Assembly: GCF_008973485.1 (NCBI RefSeq)
Contig: NZ_CP031223.1
Location: forward strand, 744,001 to 808,000
DNA: 64,000 bases
From: Psychrobacillus glaciei
Lineage (GTDB): Bacteria; Bacillota; Bacilli; Bacillales_A; Planococcaceae
Direction of reading: 5' to 3'
Every line of letters begins with the position of its first letter. Position 1 is the first letter of the stretch. Both the position numbers and the translations under genes were made by a program. Positions 25,339 through 36,737 of this stretch are shown piece by piece. Below the pieces are notes generated by a model, which was not told the origin of the DNA, searched no databases, and was given only the letters and a program-made list of their open reading frames with translations.

Positions 25339-26712
25339 TTGATAAATGTAATATTATGTGGTGGAAATGGTACAAGACTTTGGCCAATATCTCGTACGTT
25401 ATTTCCGAAACAATTTAGTAAGTTTGGCAACACCTCTTTCTTTCAAGACACAGTTTTAAGAAATTCAAAATTTTCTTCAAAACATCTAATTATCACCAAT
25501 TTAGACCAACAATTTTTGGCTAAAGATCAATTGAGTGAAATTCAAAATTTTACATCTAGTTATATTTTAGAGCCAATAGGAAGAAATACAGCATCAGCAA
25601 TAGCCCTAGCTTGTCATAGTTTAGATAGAGATGAAATCATATTAGTTACTCCATCAGACCATCGCATTCAAAATGAACAAGAATATGAAAAAATTATCGA
25701 TCAAGGAAAAAAATTAGCAGAAGAGGGTTATATAGTTACATTTGGAATTAAGCCTACACATCCAGAGACAGGATATGGATATATTCAAGCAAATAATAAC
25801 TCGGTAGTTTCATTTAAAGAAAAACCTAATTTAGAAGTTGCTACACAATACATTGATACAGGTAATTATTATTGGAATAGTGGAATGTTTATGTTTAATT
25901 CAGGTAAATTCTTAAGTGAGTTAAAGAAATATGCTCCAGAAATATATACTAAAACTAAAGAAGCTTTTGTATCTGCTGAAAAATATGATCAAAACATTGT
26001 TATTCAACACGAAAAAATGATGAGTATCCCTGATGTTAGTGTAGATTATGCAGTAATGGAAAAATCCGATTCTATAAAAATAATACCCTCGGATATAGGT
26101 TGGTCGGATATGGGAAGCTTTGAATCATTATATGAAAACTTAGATTTACCTAAAGATAATCACGGGAATATTTCAAAAAATAAAAATATTAATGTGAATT
26201 CTAAAAAAAACTTAATACTATCAAATAAAACAGTAGCCACAATTGGTATTGAAGATTTAATTATAGTAGATACACCAGATGCATTATTGGTAAGTTCAAA
26301 AGGATTTTCCCATGAAGTAAAAGAAGTTGTCAATCAATTGAAGGTTGAAAACCCAAACTTGGTAAATGTTCATTTAACTGCACATCGTCCATGGGGGGTC
26401 TACACAATTTTAGAAGAAGGTCCTAGCTATAAAATTAAAAAAATAATTGTTAGTCCTGGAAAAAAACTTTCACTACAAAAACATCATCATCGAAATGAAC
26501 ACTGGGTTGTTGTTAGTGGTACGGCAAATGTGACTATAGGTGAAAATGAATTTATCGTAAGACCTAACGAATCAACTTATATAAAAATGGGAGAAGTGCA
26601 TCGTCTACAAAATTCAGGAAAAATAGATTTAGTACTAATTGAGGTTCAAGTGGGAGAATATTTGGAAGAAGATGATATTTTTCGTATTGAAGATGATTTC
26701 AATAGAGATTAA
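25339..26712 (+). CDS. manC: Mannose-1-phosphate guanylyltransferase / mannose-6-phosphate isomerase
   Basis: A type II bifunctional enzyme of 457 residues that makes GDP-mannose. The guanylyltransferase part (1-~335) starts VILCGGNGTRLWPISRT with the FPKQF motif. The C-terminal cupin (~345-455) has RPWGVYTILEEG and the metal-binding LSLQKHHHRNEHWVVV of isomerases. It feeds the Gmd and Rmd enzymes encoded next. The TTG at 25339 follows AAAGGAAG. A 69-base gap after the fusion gene and a 354-base gap before gmd make co-transcription uncertain. Confidence 0.93.
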   Translation: MINVILCGGNGTRLWPISRTLFPKQFSKFGNTSFFQDTVLRNSKFSSKHLIITNLDQQFLAKDQLSEIQNFTSSYILEPIGRNTASAIALACHSLDRDEIILVTPSDHRIQNEQEYEKIIDQGKKLAEEGYIVTFGIKPTHPETGYGYIQANNNSVVSFKEKPNLEVATQYIDTGNYYWNSGMFMFNSGKFLSELKKYAPEIYTKTKEAFVSAEKYDQNIVIQHEKMMSIPDVSVDYAVMEKSDSIKIIPSDIGWSDMGSFESLYENLDLPKDNHGNISKNKNINVNSKKNLILSNKTVATIGIEDLIIVDTPDALLVSSKGFSHEVKEVVNQLKVENPNLVNVHLTAHRPWGVYTILEEGPSYKIKKIIVSPGKKLSLQKHHHRNEHWVVVSGTANVTIGENEFIVRPNESTYIKMGEVHRLQNSGKIDLVLIEVQVGEYLEEDDIFRIEDDFNRD

Positions 26713-28035
<1,323 letters not shown>

Positions 28036-28050
28036 TCGAGAGTGATATAA

Positions 28051-29004
28051 ATGAGAGCATTAATTACGGGAGTTATGGGTTTTGTAGGTAAATATTTAGC
28101 AGAGCACTTATTGTCACAAGGAATAGAGGTATGGGGGACTTCACGAATGGAATCCCCTTTGCTTCGTTTAAAAAACGGCAACTTAAAAATAGTACAGAAT
28201 AATTTAGACAGCACAGACGATATTCACAACCTGCTTTGCTCGATTAAACCGAACTACATTTTCCATTTAGCAGGCCAAAGCAATGTAAAACTTTCATGGG
28301 AAGATAAAGAAGGCACATTTTATGCAAATGTAAATAAAACTATTTTTTTATTAGATGCGTGTGTGAAATACCAGCAAGAGAATCCAAGAATGCGAATATT
28401 AACAGTAGGTTCTTCAGAGGAATATGGGAAAGTGGAGTCAAGCGAGCTACCAATTAAAGAAACGACAATTCTACGACCTATGAGTCCTTATGGTGCTTCA
28501 AAGGCAGCGGTTTCAATGTTAATCCAACAATATCATAAAGCTCATGGATTAAATGTCATTCATGTTAGACCATTTAATCATATTGGTCCTGGACAATCTT
28601 TAGGATTTGTAGTTCCTGATTTTACAAAACAATTAGTTCAAATTGAAAAAGGGGAAAAAGAGAAGGTATTAAAAGTTGGAAATTTATCAGCAATGCGAGA
28701 CTTTACGGATGTAAGAGATATAGTTGAAGGTTATTACGAATTGGTTTTATATGGAAAGTTAGGAGAAATTTATAATATTTGTTCTGGAGATGGAGTTTCA
28801 ATTAATGAGATATTAAATAAATTGATTGAATTATCTTCATCCAATGCGATAGTAGAAGTTTGTGAATCTAAAATTAGACCAATTGATATTCCAAACTATA
28901 TTGGAGAGAATTCAAAAATAAAATCTGATACTGACTGGATTCCTAAATATGAAATAATACGAACTTTAGAGGATTCATTAAACGAAGGAAGAAGTCGTAA
29001 ATAG
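28051..29004 (+). CDS. rmd: GDP-4-keto-6-deoxy-D-mannose reductase (GDP-D-rhamnose forming)
   Basis: A 317-residue extended short-chain reductase that most likely makes GDP-D-rhamnose from the Gmd product. N-terminal TGVMGFVGKYLAEHL, the RMD-type active-site segment VGSSEEYGKV, YGASK catalytic pair and RPFNHIGPGQ substrate loop are visible. RMD proteins rather than fucose synthases (GMER/Fcl, opening GGSGLVG) share the SSEEYG motif; a 6-deoxytalose-forming reductase is a less likely alternative. A gmd-rmd pair makes the D-rhamnose of some Aneurinibacillus S-layer glycans. The ribosome site is weak (GAGAGTGAT). Confidence 0.85.
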   Translation: MRALITGVMGFVGKYLAEHLLSQGIEVWGTSRMESPLLRLKNGNLKIVQNNLDSTDDIHNLLCSIKPNYIFHLAGQSNVKLSWEDKEGTFYANVNKTIFLLDACVKYQQENPRMRILTVGSSEEYGKVESSELPIKETTILRPMSPYGASKAAVSMLIQQYHKAHGLNVIHVRPFNHIGPGQSLGFVVPDFTKQLVQIEKGEKEKVLKVGNLSAMRDFTDVRDIVEGYYELVLYGKLGEIYNICSGDGVSINEILNKLIELSSSNAIVEVCESKIRPIDIPNYIGENSKIKSDTDWIPKYEIIRTLEDSLNEGRSRK

Positions 29005-29548
29005 TTGATGACTGCATTGTTTAAAGAAACTTGTCGATCTAGAGAGTTCTATAATACTTCAATTAATCATGTTATTCGTATATATAGTTTTTTTGGTGCT
29101 TGTTAAAATGACTGTGGATAATCATCCAATCTTTTTATTTTCTACTTTAGTGAATGGAATAAGTAGATTGTAAACACTAATTTGTACAGTTTTTTTTAGG
29201 AATGTTACTTAAAATCCTCTGAGGTTAAATCCTACTGTGTTCCACTAGTTCGAATGTTATTAAACATATGAACGTAATTTTCCAAGAATGCAAAATAAAC
29301 GAGCAAGGCTGAGCTTCTGCCTTATGTTGTATTGAAAGTAAAACTACAAGCTATTCATAATAAGTTGTCTAAATAATGGGGAAGCTTAGTGTATACATAG
29401 ATTTGATAACTTGGGACAAAAAGCGAAACTCAATTGTGATAACGGACTTCATGCTTGTTATATCTAAAAATATAAAAAAATGTTTTAACTTATTATCCCT
29501 AAGTAAAACAATAAGTACAAATCTAACTTAGAGGAGTTTTGAATAACG
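29005..29548. other. 544-base gap without a gene
   Basis: AT-rich sequence between rmd and the acyltransferase. I see no gene, clear terminator or repeat in it. It may hold the promoter for the acyltransferase, but no convincing -35/-10 pair stood out. Confidence 0.5.
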
Positions 29549-30550
29549 TTGGGAAAGTATGTTAACTTTGGTGCTTGGAGGTTTTTTTTAGCCTTCCTAG
29601 TAGTTATATCCCATTTATGGGCAGACATGATTCATGGTCCTGCTGCGTATGCGGTATGGGGCTTTTATGTTCTTAGTGGTTACTTAATGACCTATGTTTT
29701 GAGAAATAAATATGGGTTTAATAAAGAAGGATTAATTTCCTATGCATTTAATCGTTTTCTAAGAATAATGCCACTTTATTATGTGGCATTAATTTTAGGC
29801 ATTGTAACATTGTACTTTATATCTAAGGGAGATATTTTACAGAGCCTTAATGGTCAGTTTGCTTTCCCTCAAGGAACTGGTTGGTTGTTTGCATTGACGC
29901 TATTACCTATATTCCCGGTGGGTAATACCCTTGTACCTGTATCTAATGCTTTAGGAATAGAAGTAGGAGCATACTTTTTATTGCCTCTAATAGCAATGAA
30001 TCGCTCTACTGCATGGATTACCGTTATTATAGGAGTATTTATTAATTCGAATCATGGTTTTGATCTTTTAACTTTTGAAACAAGGTACGCTACGTTTCTT
30101 CCATGTATTCTGTCCTTTGCAATAGGGTCCTTAGTTTGTCATTATAAAGATGAACTTAAAAAATTTGCATTTCCAACCTTAAGTATAGTTATTTGGCTTA
30201 TTCACGCATTACTTTGGTTAAAATTCCCTTATTGGCCATGGACTTATGGATTGTACATATCTATGATTCTGTCGGCGTGGGTTGTTATTTCTATTGATTC
30301 AAGAGAAACTTCCAAATTTGATAAAACATTAGGTGATTTCTCTTATCCTATTTATTTAATTCACACAACAGTTGGAGCATGGTTTTATGAGTATTTTAAT
30401 TTTGAAAGAAGCTTTGAATTCTTTGTTGTATCTTTTTCCGTGACACTTATAGTATCTTGGCTGCTAGTTAAAGTAATCGATAAACCTTTATACTCCATAA
30501 AGAAACCTGGAATATTGCTACCAAACACTTTTAGGGTCAAATCAAGGTAG
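29549..30550 (+). CDS. Acyltransferase family 3 membrane protein
   Basis: A 333-residue integral membrane acyltransferase (PF01757 type) with about ten helices. The N-terminus has the typical layout 'GAWRFFLAFLVVISHLW' with the conserved His, followed by GFYVLSGYLMTYVLR and the arginine-containing FNRFLRIMPLYY. Such enzymes add acetyl or other acyl groups to surface glycans, and its place within the glycan island suggests the S-layer glycan or wall polymer as the acceptor (inference). The TTG start is 12 bases after GAGGAG, a little far. It stands alone, with spacers of 544 and 258 bases around it. Confidence 0.85.
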   Translation: MGKYVNFGAWRFFLAFLVVISHLWADMIHGPAAYAVWGFYVLSGYLMTYVLRNKYGFNKEGLISYAFNRFLRIMPLYYVALILGIVTLYFISKGDILQSLNGQFAFPQGTGWLFALTLLPIFPVGNTLVPVSNALGIEVGAYFLLPLIAMNRSTAWITVIIGVFINSNHGFDLLTFETRYATFLPCILSFAIGSLVCHYKDELKKFAFPTLSIVIWLIHALLWLKFPYWPWTYGLYISMILSAWVVISIDSRETSKFDKTLGDFSYPIYLIHTTVGAWFYEYFNFERSFEFFVVSFSVTLIVSWLLVKVIDKPLYSIKKPGILLPNTFRVKSR

Positions 30551-30808
30551 CAGTAAATAATAATGCTTAAGAAGTAGCGTAAAGAGATCCGAAGCGAAAT
30601 TTACAAACTAGATATACTCATCCTTTCTTTAACAGTTCAATCTCTTGAAAAAGAGAATTACTTATATTGCCTTAATAATATATAGATCTATAGCTACTTT
30701 ATTATTTAAATGACTAAACATAAAAAAACTGTCAATTTTAGTGTTGACAATATGAAGAATGACTCCAAAAGTAGAAGTAGTTATTTTGTTTTGAGGGGGA
30801 AAAAGAAA

Positions 30809-31681
30809 ATGAAAGGTATTATCTTAGCAGGAGGAAGCGGTACACGCCTCTATCCACTAACTAGGTCGGTTTCAAAACAGTTACTTCCAATTTATGACAA
30901 GCCGATGATTTATTATCCTCTTTCCATATTAATGCTTGCAGGCATTAAGGATATATTGATTATCTCAACGCCTGAAGATACTCCTCGGTTCGAGCAACTT
31001 TTGGGAGATGGTCAGGATCTTGGTATTCAATTATCTTATGCTGTTCAACAGACCCCAGATGGCTTAGCTCAAGCCTTTATTATCGCAGAAGAGTTTATTG
31101 GTAAGGATTCTGTAGCACTTATTTTAGGTGACAATATATTTTATGGTCACAAGTTTACAACAATGCTGGAAAGAGCTGCTTCAAGAGAGAGTGGAGCAAC
31201 CGTTTTTGGATATAATGTAAAAGATCCAGAGCGATTTGGTGTTGTTGAATTTAATGATGAAGGAAAAGCTATTTCTATTGAAGAGAAACCAGCGGTACCT
31301 AAGTCAAGCTATGCTGTGACAGGCTTATACTTTTATGATAATAGCGTCGTTGAAATTGCAAAGTCTATAAAACCTTCTTTGCGAGGGGAATTAGAAATTA
31401 CGGATGTGAATAAAGCTTATTTAGAATTAGGAAGCCTTCATGTGGAATTACTTGGTCGTGGTTTTGCTTGGTTAGATACAGGTACTCACGAATCTCTTTT
31501 AGAGGCATCTACGTTTATCGAAACAATAGAAAGACGACAAAGTTTGAAGGTAGCTTGTTTAGAGGAAATTGCTTATCGAAAAGGCTATATATCTAAAGAA
31601 CAATTAGTAAATCTTGCAGATCCATTGAAAAAAAATGGCTATGGGCAGTATCTAATCGAATTGGCAAATAGAAAACTGTGA
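30809..31681 (+). CDS. rmlA: Glucose-1-phosphate thymidylyltransferase
   Basis: First step of dTDP-L-rhamnose synthesis. The 290-residue protein opens [17 protein letters not shown] with the nucleotide-binding GGxGTR, then [25 protein letters not shown] and the [15 protein letters not shown] region, all diagnostic of RmlA. I take ATG 30809, eight bases after GAGGGGGA; the frame upstream from 30710 has no ribosome site and no family match. It heads the tightly packed rmlACBD operon. Confidence 0.95.
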   Translation: MKGIILAGGSGTRLYPLTRSVSKQLLPIYDKPMIYYPLSILMLAGIKDILIISTPEDTPRFEQLLGDGQDLGIQLSYAVQQTPDGLAQAFIIAEEFIGKDSVALILGDNIFYGHKFTTMLERAASRESGATVFGYNVKDPERFGVVEFNDEGKAISIEEKPAVPKSSYAVTGLYFYDNSVVEIAKSIKPSLRGELEITDVNKAYLELGSLHVELLGRGFAWLDTGTHESLLEASTFIETIERRQSLKVACLEEIAYRKGYISKEQLVNLADPLKKNGYGQYLIELANRKL

Positions 31682-31695
31682 GGTGACATATTAAA

Positions 31696-32259
31696 GTGAA
31701 ATTCATTAGTACAAGTTTAATTGATGCATATATCTTAGAACCAAATGTATATGGTGACCATCGTGGCTTTTTTATGGAAAGCTTTAGCGCAAAAATTTTT
31801 GAAGAACATGGATTTTCGTTTGATTTTGTTCAGGATAATCACTCTTTATCAGCGGAAAGTGGAACAATACGAGGCATACACTATCAATTAGAACCTTATG
31901 CACAGACGAAACTTCTTAGAGTTACTAGAGGAGCCGTCTATGATGTAATTGTAGACATAAGGAATGGATCTCCTACTTATGGTAAGTGGGAAGGATTTAT
32001 TTTAAGTGAGGATAATAAGAAACAACTACTTGTGCCAAAGGGATTTGCTCATGGTTTTTGTACTTTAGTGAAAGATACTGAAGTTCAGTATAAAGTAGAT
32101 AATTATTATTCCCCAGAACATGACAGAGGAATTTCTTGGAACGATCCTCAACTAAATATTCCTTGGCCGACTAATAATCCAATCCTTTCTGAAAAAGACA
32201 AAAAACAACCAAATTTAGTAGATATAGATTATCAATTTACTTTTAAAAGTAAGGAATGA
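31696..32259 (+). CDS. rmlC: dTDP-4-dehydrorhamnose 3,5-epimerase
   Basis: A 187-residue cupin-fold epimerase with FVQDNHSLSAESGTIRGIHYQ, KLLRVTRGAVYDVIVDIR and PKGFAHGFCTL, which include the catalytic His and Tyr/Asp contexts of RmlC. The GTG start is nine bases after AGGTGA. The stop overlaps the next frame, and the operon order A-C-B-D is the usual one. Confidence 0.95.
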   Translation: MKFISTSLIDAYILEPNVYGDHRGFFMESFSAKIFEEHGFSFDFVQDNHSLSAESGTIRGIHYQLEPYAQTKLLRVTRGAVYDVIVDIRNGSPTYGKWEGFILSEDNKKQLLVPKGFAHGFCTLVKDTEVQYKVDNYYSPEHDRGISWNDPQLNIPWPTNNPILSEKDKKQPNLVDIDYQFTFKSKE

Positions 32260-32264
32260 TTAAA

Positions 32265-33287
32265 ATGAGAATATTAGTAACTGGAGGAGCAGGATTTATA
32301 GGAAGTAATTTCGTAAATTATATGGTCCGTAAGTATACAGAGTATGAGATTATCAATTTAGATACTCTTACATATGCTGGAAACCTCGAAAATTTAAAGA
32401 AATCCGAAGGAAAAAGCAATTATCGTTTTGTGAAAGGTGATATTACGGACAAGGAATTCATTGAATCTATTTTTACTGAGAAGATAGATATAGTGGTGAA
32501 CTTTGCGGCTGAATCACATGTCGATCGCAGCATAACTAATCCAGGGATATTTGTAAGTACTAATATTCAAGGAACTCAAGTATTATTAGACGCTGCAAGA
32601 AAAAATAATATAAAAAAATATGTTCAAGTTTCAACTGATGAGGTCTATGGATCTTTAGGAAAAGAAGGCTACTTTACTGAGGAAACTCCTTTAGCACCAA
32701 ATAGTCCGTACAGTGCAAGTAAAGCGGGGGCAGATTTACTTGTTCATGCGTACTACGAGACATATGGATTGCCTATTAATATTACTAGATGCTCAAATAA
32801 TTATGGACCATTTCATTTTCCAGAAAAGCTAATTCCTTTAATGATTATTAATGCACTGAACAAAAAAAAGCTTCCAATCTACGGGGATGGGCTTAATGTC
32901 CGAGACTGGTTGCATGTTGAGGATCATTGTAGTGCAATAGATTTAGTATTGCATAAAGGAAAGAATGGGGAAGTTTATAATGTTGGTGGACATAACGAAA
33001 AAACCAATATGGAAGTTGTTAAGGAAATATTAACTCAACTTGAAAAATCCGAAGAACTAATAGAATATGTAAATGATCGATTAGGGCATGACCGACGCTA
33101 TGCTATTGATCCTACTAAGCTAGAAACGGAGCTTGGTTGGAATCCTAAATATACTTTTGAGACCGGCTTGAAAGAGACTGTCGAATGGTATCTTAACAAT
33201 CGTTCTTGGTGGGAAAATATTATCTCTGGTGATTATAAACACTATTATACCGAGCAGTATGGTAAACAGCTGGAGAATGATGAATGA
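32265..33287 (+). CDS. rmlB: dTDP-glucose 4,6-dehydratase
   Basis: A 340-residue NAD-dependent dehydratase with the Rossmann motif TGGAGFIGSNFVNY, the NFAAESHVDRSI motif, STDEVYGSLG active-site loop and YSASKAG pair, plus the RmlB marker NNYGPFHFPEKLIPL. ATG 32265 is nine bases after AAGGA; the ATG at 32256 lies directly on that site. It overlaps rmlD by four bases. Confidence 0.95.
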   Translation: MRILVTGGAGFIGSNFVNYMVRKYTEYEIINLDTLTYAGNLENLKKSEGKSNYRFVKGDITDKEFIESIFTEKIDIVVNFAAESHVDRSITNPGIFVSTNIQGTQVLLDAARKNNIKKYVQVSTDEVYGSLGKEGYFTEETPLAPNSPYSASKAGADLLVHAYYETYGLPINITRCSNNYGPFHFPEKLIPLMIINALNKKKLPIYGDGLNVRDWLHVEDHCSAIDLVLHKGKNGEVYNVGGHNEKTNMEVVKEILTQLEKSEELIEYVNDRLGHDRRYAIDPTKLETELGWNPKYTFETGLKETVEWYLNNRSWWENIISGDYKHYYTEQYGKQLENDE

Positions 33288-34132
33288 AAATAATTATTAC
33301 TGGAGCGAATGGTCAGTTAGGAAGAGAATTAGTTAACCAGCTTGAAACAAGTGAAATGTTAATCTATTCTTTTACTAAAGAAGAATTGGATATAACTGAC
33401 TTAGATGAAGTACTTAAAACTGTCGATGAAATTTGCCCTGATGTTATTATAAATGCTGCTGCTTTTACAAATGTTGATAAAGCAGAAACTGAAAAAGATT
33501 TAGCTTTTTCTATCAACGCTTTTGGTTCAAGAAACTTAGCTGTAGCTGCAGAAAAAGTAGACGCTAAAATCTGTTATATAAGCACTGATTACGTGTTTGA
33601 TGGTAATGGACAGCAACCTTATGGAGAATATTTTCCAGTGAATCCTTTAGGGGTATACGGAACTTCCAAATATGTAGGCGAGCAGTTAACGCAGAGCGTA
33701 AGTTCAAAATATTATATTGTTCGAACTGCTTGGGTATATGGAGAGCACGGAAACAACTTTGTTAAAACGATGTTGAAATTGGCAAGTGACAAGAGTGAAA
33801 TTGGAGTAGTACATGACCAAGTTGGCTCTCCAACTTATACGGTAGATTTGGCATCTTTTATTATTAATCTAGTTCAAACTGAAAAATATGGAATTTACCA
33901 TTGTACTAATAGCGGTTCTTGTTCTTGGTATGAGTTCGCTAAAGCTATCTTCGCAGAAGCAGGTATAGAAATTGATTTGAGTCCTTTGACATCAGAACAA
34001 TTTCCAAGACCAGCGAAAAGACCGAATTATTCAGTTCTAGATAATATGTCACTTCGTATAAATGGTTTTTCACAACCCAGACATTGGAGAGAGGCACTGC
34101 ACTCGTTTATGTCAAAAAAGTCAAATGAGTGA
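33284..34132 (+). CDS. rmlD: dTDP-4-dehydrorhamnose reductase
   Basis: The last step to dTDP-L-rhamnose. The 282-residue reductase has TGANGQLGRELVNQL at its start, NAAAFTNVDKAE, the STDYVFDG loop, YGTSKYVGE catalytic pair and VRTAWVYGEHG. GGAG lies eight bases before the ATG. It closes the rml operon, with a hairpin downstream at 34151. Confidence 0.95.
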   Translation: MKIIITGANGQLGRELVNQLETSEMLIYSFTKEELDITDLDEVLKTVDEICPDVIINAAAFTNVDKAETEKDLAFSINAFGSRNLAVAAEKVDAKICYISTDYVFDGNGQQPYGEYFPVNPLGVYGTSKYVGEQLTQSVSSKYYIVRTAWVYGEHGNNFVKTMLKLASDKSEIGVVHDQVGSPTYTVDLASFIINLVQTEKYGIYHCTNSGSCSWYEFAKAIFAEAGIEIDLSPLTSEQFPRPAKRPNYSVLDNMSLRINGFSQPRHWREALHSFMSKKSNE

Positions 34133-34148
34133 ATTTTTCACTATATGA

Positions 34149-34183
34149 AGAGGTGAGTGCGGAAATGCGCTCACCTTCTTTTA
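34149..34183 (+). terminator. Terminator after rmlD
   Basis: A 10-bp stem AGGTGAGTGC / GCGCTCACCT (one G-U pair) with a 6-base loop, followed by TCTTTT. Confidence 0.75.
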
Positions 34184-34312
34184 CGTTCAAACTAATGAAT
34201 AGCACTTTCAAATTAAGAGGAAGATTGATAAAATAAGGATTAATTAGAAAATATTTTATTAGTTATAGATTTAAAGAAAAATATGCTTGGGTGAAAAGAG
34301 GAAAAATCAGTA

Positions 34313-35179
34313 ATGGATCTTAGTATTATCATTGTTAATTTTAATACAAAAAAGCTAACACTGGAGTGTATTCAATCTGTATATGATTCTAGTACATCGT
34401 ATCAAGTAGAAATATTTGTTGTGGATAATAATTCATCAGATGGTTCTGTGGATGTAATTAAAAGAAATTTTCCGAATGTTCACGTCATTGAAAATGGCCT
34501 AAATGTTGGATTTTCAAAAGCAAATAACCAAGCGATGTCGAAATCAAAAGGACGCTATGTATTATTGTTAAATTCTGATACAATAGTCATGAAGGGTACT
34601 ATTTCCAAAATAGTAGAGTTTATGGATAAAGATGATAGTATTGGTGCTACTGGTTGTAAAGTGGTATTACCAGACGGCAGTTTAGATAAAGCTTGTCACC
34701 GTGGATTTCCTACTCCAGAAGCTTCTTTTTATTATATAACAGGCTTGGCTAAAAAGTTTCCAAACAATCCTAGATTGAATGGTTATCATAGAAGTTATTT
34801 AAACATGGACGTGACTCATGAGATTGATTGTTTAGTTGGAGCATTTATGATGGTGCGACGTGAAACAATCGAGGAAATTGGAATGTTAGATGAGACTTTT
34901 TTTATGTATGGTGAAGATATTGATTGGTGCTATCGGATAAAGGAAGCTGGCTGGAAGATTTACTACAATCCGCTTGTTTCCATAGTGCATTATAAAGGTG
35001 CCAGTAGTCGCAAAAAACCATTGAAAATAGTGTACGAATTCCACCGAGCAATGTTTTTATTTCACAAAATGCATTTTGCTAAAAAATATAACTTTCTTAT
35101 AAACATATTTGTTTATACAGGGATTATTGTAAAACTTTCATTGTCGATTGCAGCAAATATATTCAGGAATGGTCGTTAA
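34313..35179 (+). CDS. GT2 glycosyltransferase, probable rhamnosyltransferase
   Basis: A 288-residue GT2 enzyme. It opens DLSIIIVNFNTKKLTLECI, has the nucleotide-binding VVDNNSSDGS, the metal motif LLLNSDT, and the acceptor-side segments LVGAFMMVRRE and MYGEDIDWCYRI, then ends with a basic hydrophobic tail that could sit on the membrane. The pattern is that of WbbL/WsaD-type rhamnosyltransferases using dTDP-L-rhamnose, fitting its position after rmlACBD. Donor and linkage are inferred. Confidence 0.85.
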   Translation: MDLSIIIVNFNTKKLTLECIQSVYDSSTSYQVEIFVVDNNSSDGSVDVIKRNFPNVHVIENGLNVGFSKANNQAMSKSKGRYVLLLNSDTIVMKGTISKIVEFMDKDDSIGATGCKVVLPDGSLDKACHRGFPTPEASFYYITGLAKKFPNNPRLNGYHRSYLNMDVTHEIDCLVGAFMMVRRETIEEIGMLDETFFMYGEDIDWCYRIKEAGWKIYYNPLVSIVHYKGASSRKKPLKIVYEFHRAMFLFHKMHFAKKYNFLINIFVYTGIIVKLSLSIAANIFRNGR

Positions 35180-35232
35180 ATCCATTTATAAATCTAATAA
35201 AAATATGTTTTTTCGAATGTAAGGTGAAAATG

Positions 35233-36642
35233 ATGATTAGAGGAAAAGAACGATTTATCACACAGCTCTATATGGGTGTTGATTTTACTTTCATCCAAAT
35301 TTCTTTCTTTATTGCTTGGTTTGTTCGCTTTTATTTAATAAATGATGAACAGTTAGGGGCTTATTTACCTCGTTCAAGTTATTTTCTTTGGAATTTAGTT
35401 TATTCCATTAGTTATCTTTTAGTTGCTTTTGTAATCGGGCTTTATGCTCCAAAACGTAGATTAAAATTTGCTAGGGAAGTAACTAAGATCTTTCAAGCGC
35501 ATCTATTTAGTATGTTTATCTTGCTTAGCATACTCTTTATAGTTAAGACGATTGATATTTCTCGTATATTTCTAGTGCTCTATTTTACTATTGGTATAAT
35601 GGTGGCTGTTATTTATCGCTTTATTGTAAAACAAAGCTTACGTAACTTAAGACGTAAGGGATATAATAGACAATTTGTGTTAATTTTAGGTGCAGGTTCA
35701 ATTGGAAAAAGGTATATGCAAAATTTACTTCAACATCCTGAATACGGTTTAGAAGTGTTAGGATTTTTAGATGACAATAGAACGGAATATGATTTAGATG
35801 TTGAAATTCGAAAAAAAGTTCTTGGGTCAATAGATATCCTGACTAGAATATTGTCAGAAAGAATTGTAGACGAGGTAGTTGTTGCTCTTCCATTAACTGC
35901 ATTTCCAAAATATCAGCAAATTATTTTTATTTGTGAAAAAGCAGGAATAAGAGTTTCGATCGTTCCAGATTTTTATGATATCTTACCAGCGAGCCCTCAT
36001 TTTGAAAAGTTTGGGGATCTTCCTATTATTAATGTCCGAGACGTTCCTTTAGATGATTTTGTTAACGGTATATTAAAAAGGGCTTTTGATATAGGATTCT
36101 CATTAGTTGCTATTATACTAACTTCACCAATTCTTGTGTTTATAGCTATTGGAGTGAAGTTGACTTCTCCTGGTTCAGTATTATTTAAACAGGAGAGAGT
36201 GGGGTTAAATCGACGAACATTTTATATGTACAAATTCCGTTCTATGAAGTTTATGCCAGAATCGGCTTCGAACACAGAATGGACGGTTGAAGATGATCCG
36301 AGACGAACCAAATTTGGAACATTTCTAAGAAAGACTAGCTTAGATGAGCTTCCTCAATTTTTTAATGTGTTAAAAGGTGATATGAGTGTAGTAGGTCCCC
36401 GACCAGAACGCCCATTTTTTGTTGATCAGTTTAAAGATGAAATTCCGAAATATATGGTAAAACACCAAGTATCACCTGGAATTACTGGTTGGGCACAAGT
36501 TTGCGGTTTACGTGGGGATACTTCTATTAGGAAACGAATTGATCACGACATTTATTATATAGAAAACTGGACATTATTATTTGATATGAAAATTATTTGG
36601 AAGACGGTTGTAAAGGGTTTTATGAACAAAAATGCTTATTAG
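35233..36642 (+). CDS. Undecaprenyl-phosphate sugar phosphotransferase (WsaP-like)
   Basis: A 469-residue initiating enzyme that should load the first sugar phosphate (Gal or Glc type) onto undecaprenyl phosphate. Residues 1-~130 hold four to five transmembrane helices. About 140-260 is a CoA-binding-like Rossmann domain (FVLILGAGSIGKRYMQ). About 275-469 is the catalytic domain with KRAFDIGFSLVAIILTSPIL, KFRSM, RKTSLDELPQFFNVLKGDMS and VGPRPERP, all intact. WsaP of G. stearothermophilus starts the S-layer glycan the same way. I take ATG 35233, five bases after AGGTGA; GTG 35224 and ATG 35230 are less well placed. Confidence 0.9.
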   Translation: MIRGKERFITQLYMGVDFTFIQISFFIAWFVRFYLINDEQLGAYLPRSSYFLWNLVYSISYLLVAFVIGLYAPKRRLKFAREVTKIFQAHLFSMFILLSILFIVKTIDISRIFLVLYFTIGIMVAVIYRFIVKQSLRNLRRKGYNRQFVLILGAGSIGKRYMQNLLQHPEYGLEVLGFLDDNRTEYDLDVEIRKKVLGSIDILTRILSERIVDEVVVALPLTAFPKYQQIIFICEKAGIRVSIVPDFYDILPASPHFEKFGDLPIINVRDVPLDDFVNGILKRAFDIGFSLVAIILTSPILVFIAIGVKLTSPGSVLFKQERVGLNRRTFYMYKFRSMKFMPESASNTEWTVEDDPRRTKFGTFLRKTSLDELPQFFNVLKGDMSVVGPRPERPFFVDQFKDEIPKYMVKHQVSPGITGWAQVCGLRGDTSIRKRIDHDIYYIENWTLLFDMKIIWKTVVKGFMNKNAY

Positions 36643-36660
36643 TAATGAATGATAAATTAT

Positions 36661-36707
36661 ATAAAATAAGAGGATTCGTCAGCCTTTGATGGATTCTTTT
36701 ATTTTAT
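36661..36707 (+). terminator. Long hairpin terminator after the WsaP-like gene
   Basis: A 17-bp stem including G-U pairs (ATAAAATAAGAGGATTC / GGATTCTTTTATTTTAT) with a 13-base loop. Its 3' arm itself is T-rich. Confidence 0.7.
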
Positions 36708-36737
36708 ATTAAATGAAAAAAATTGTGAGGTCAGATA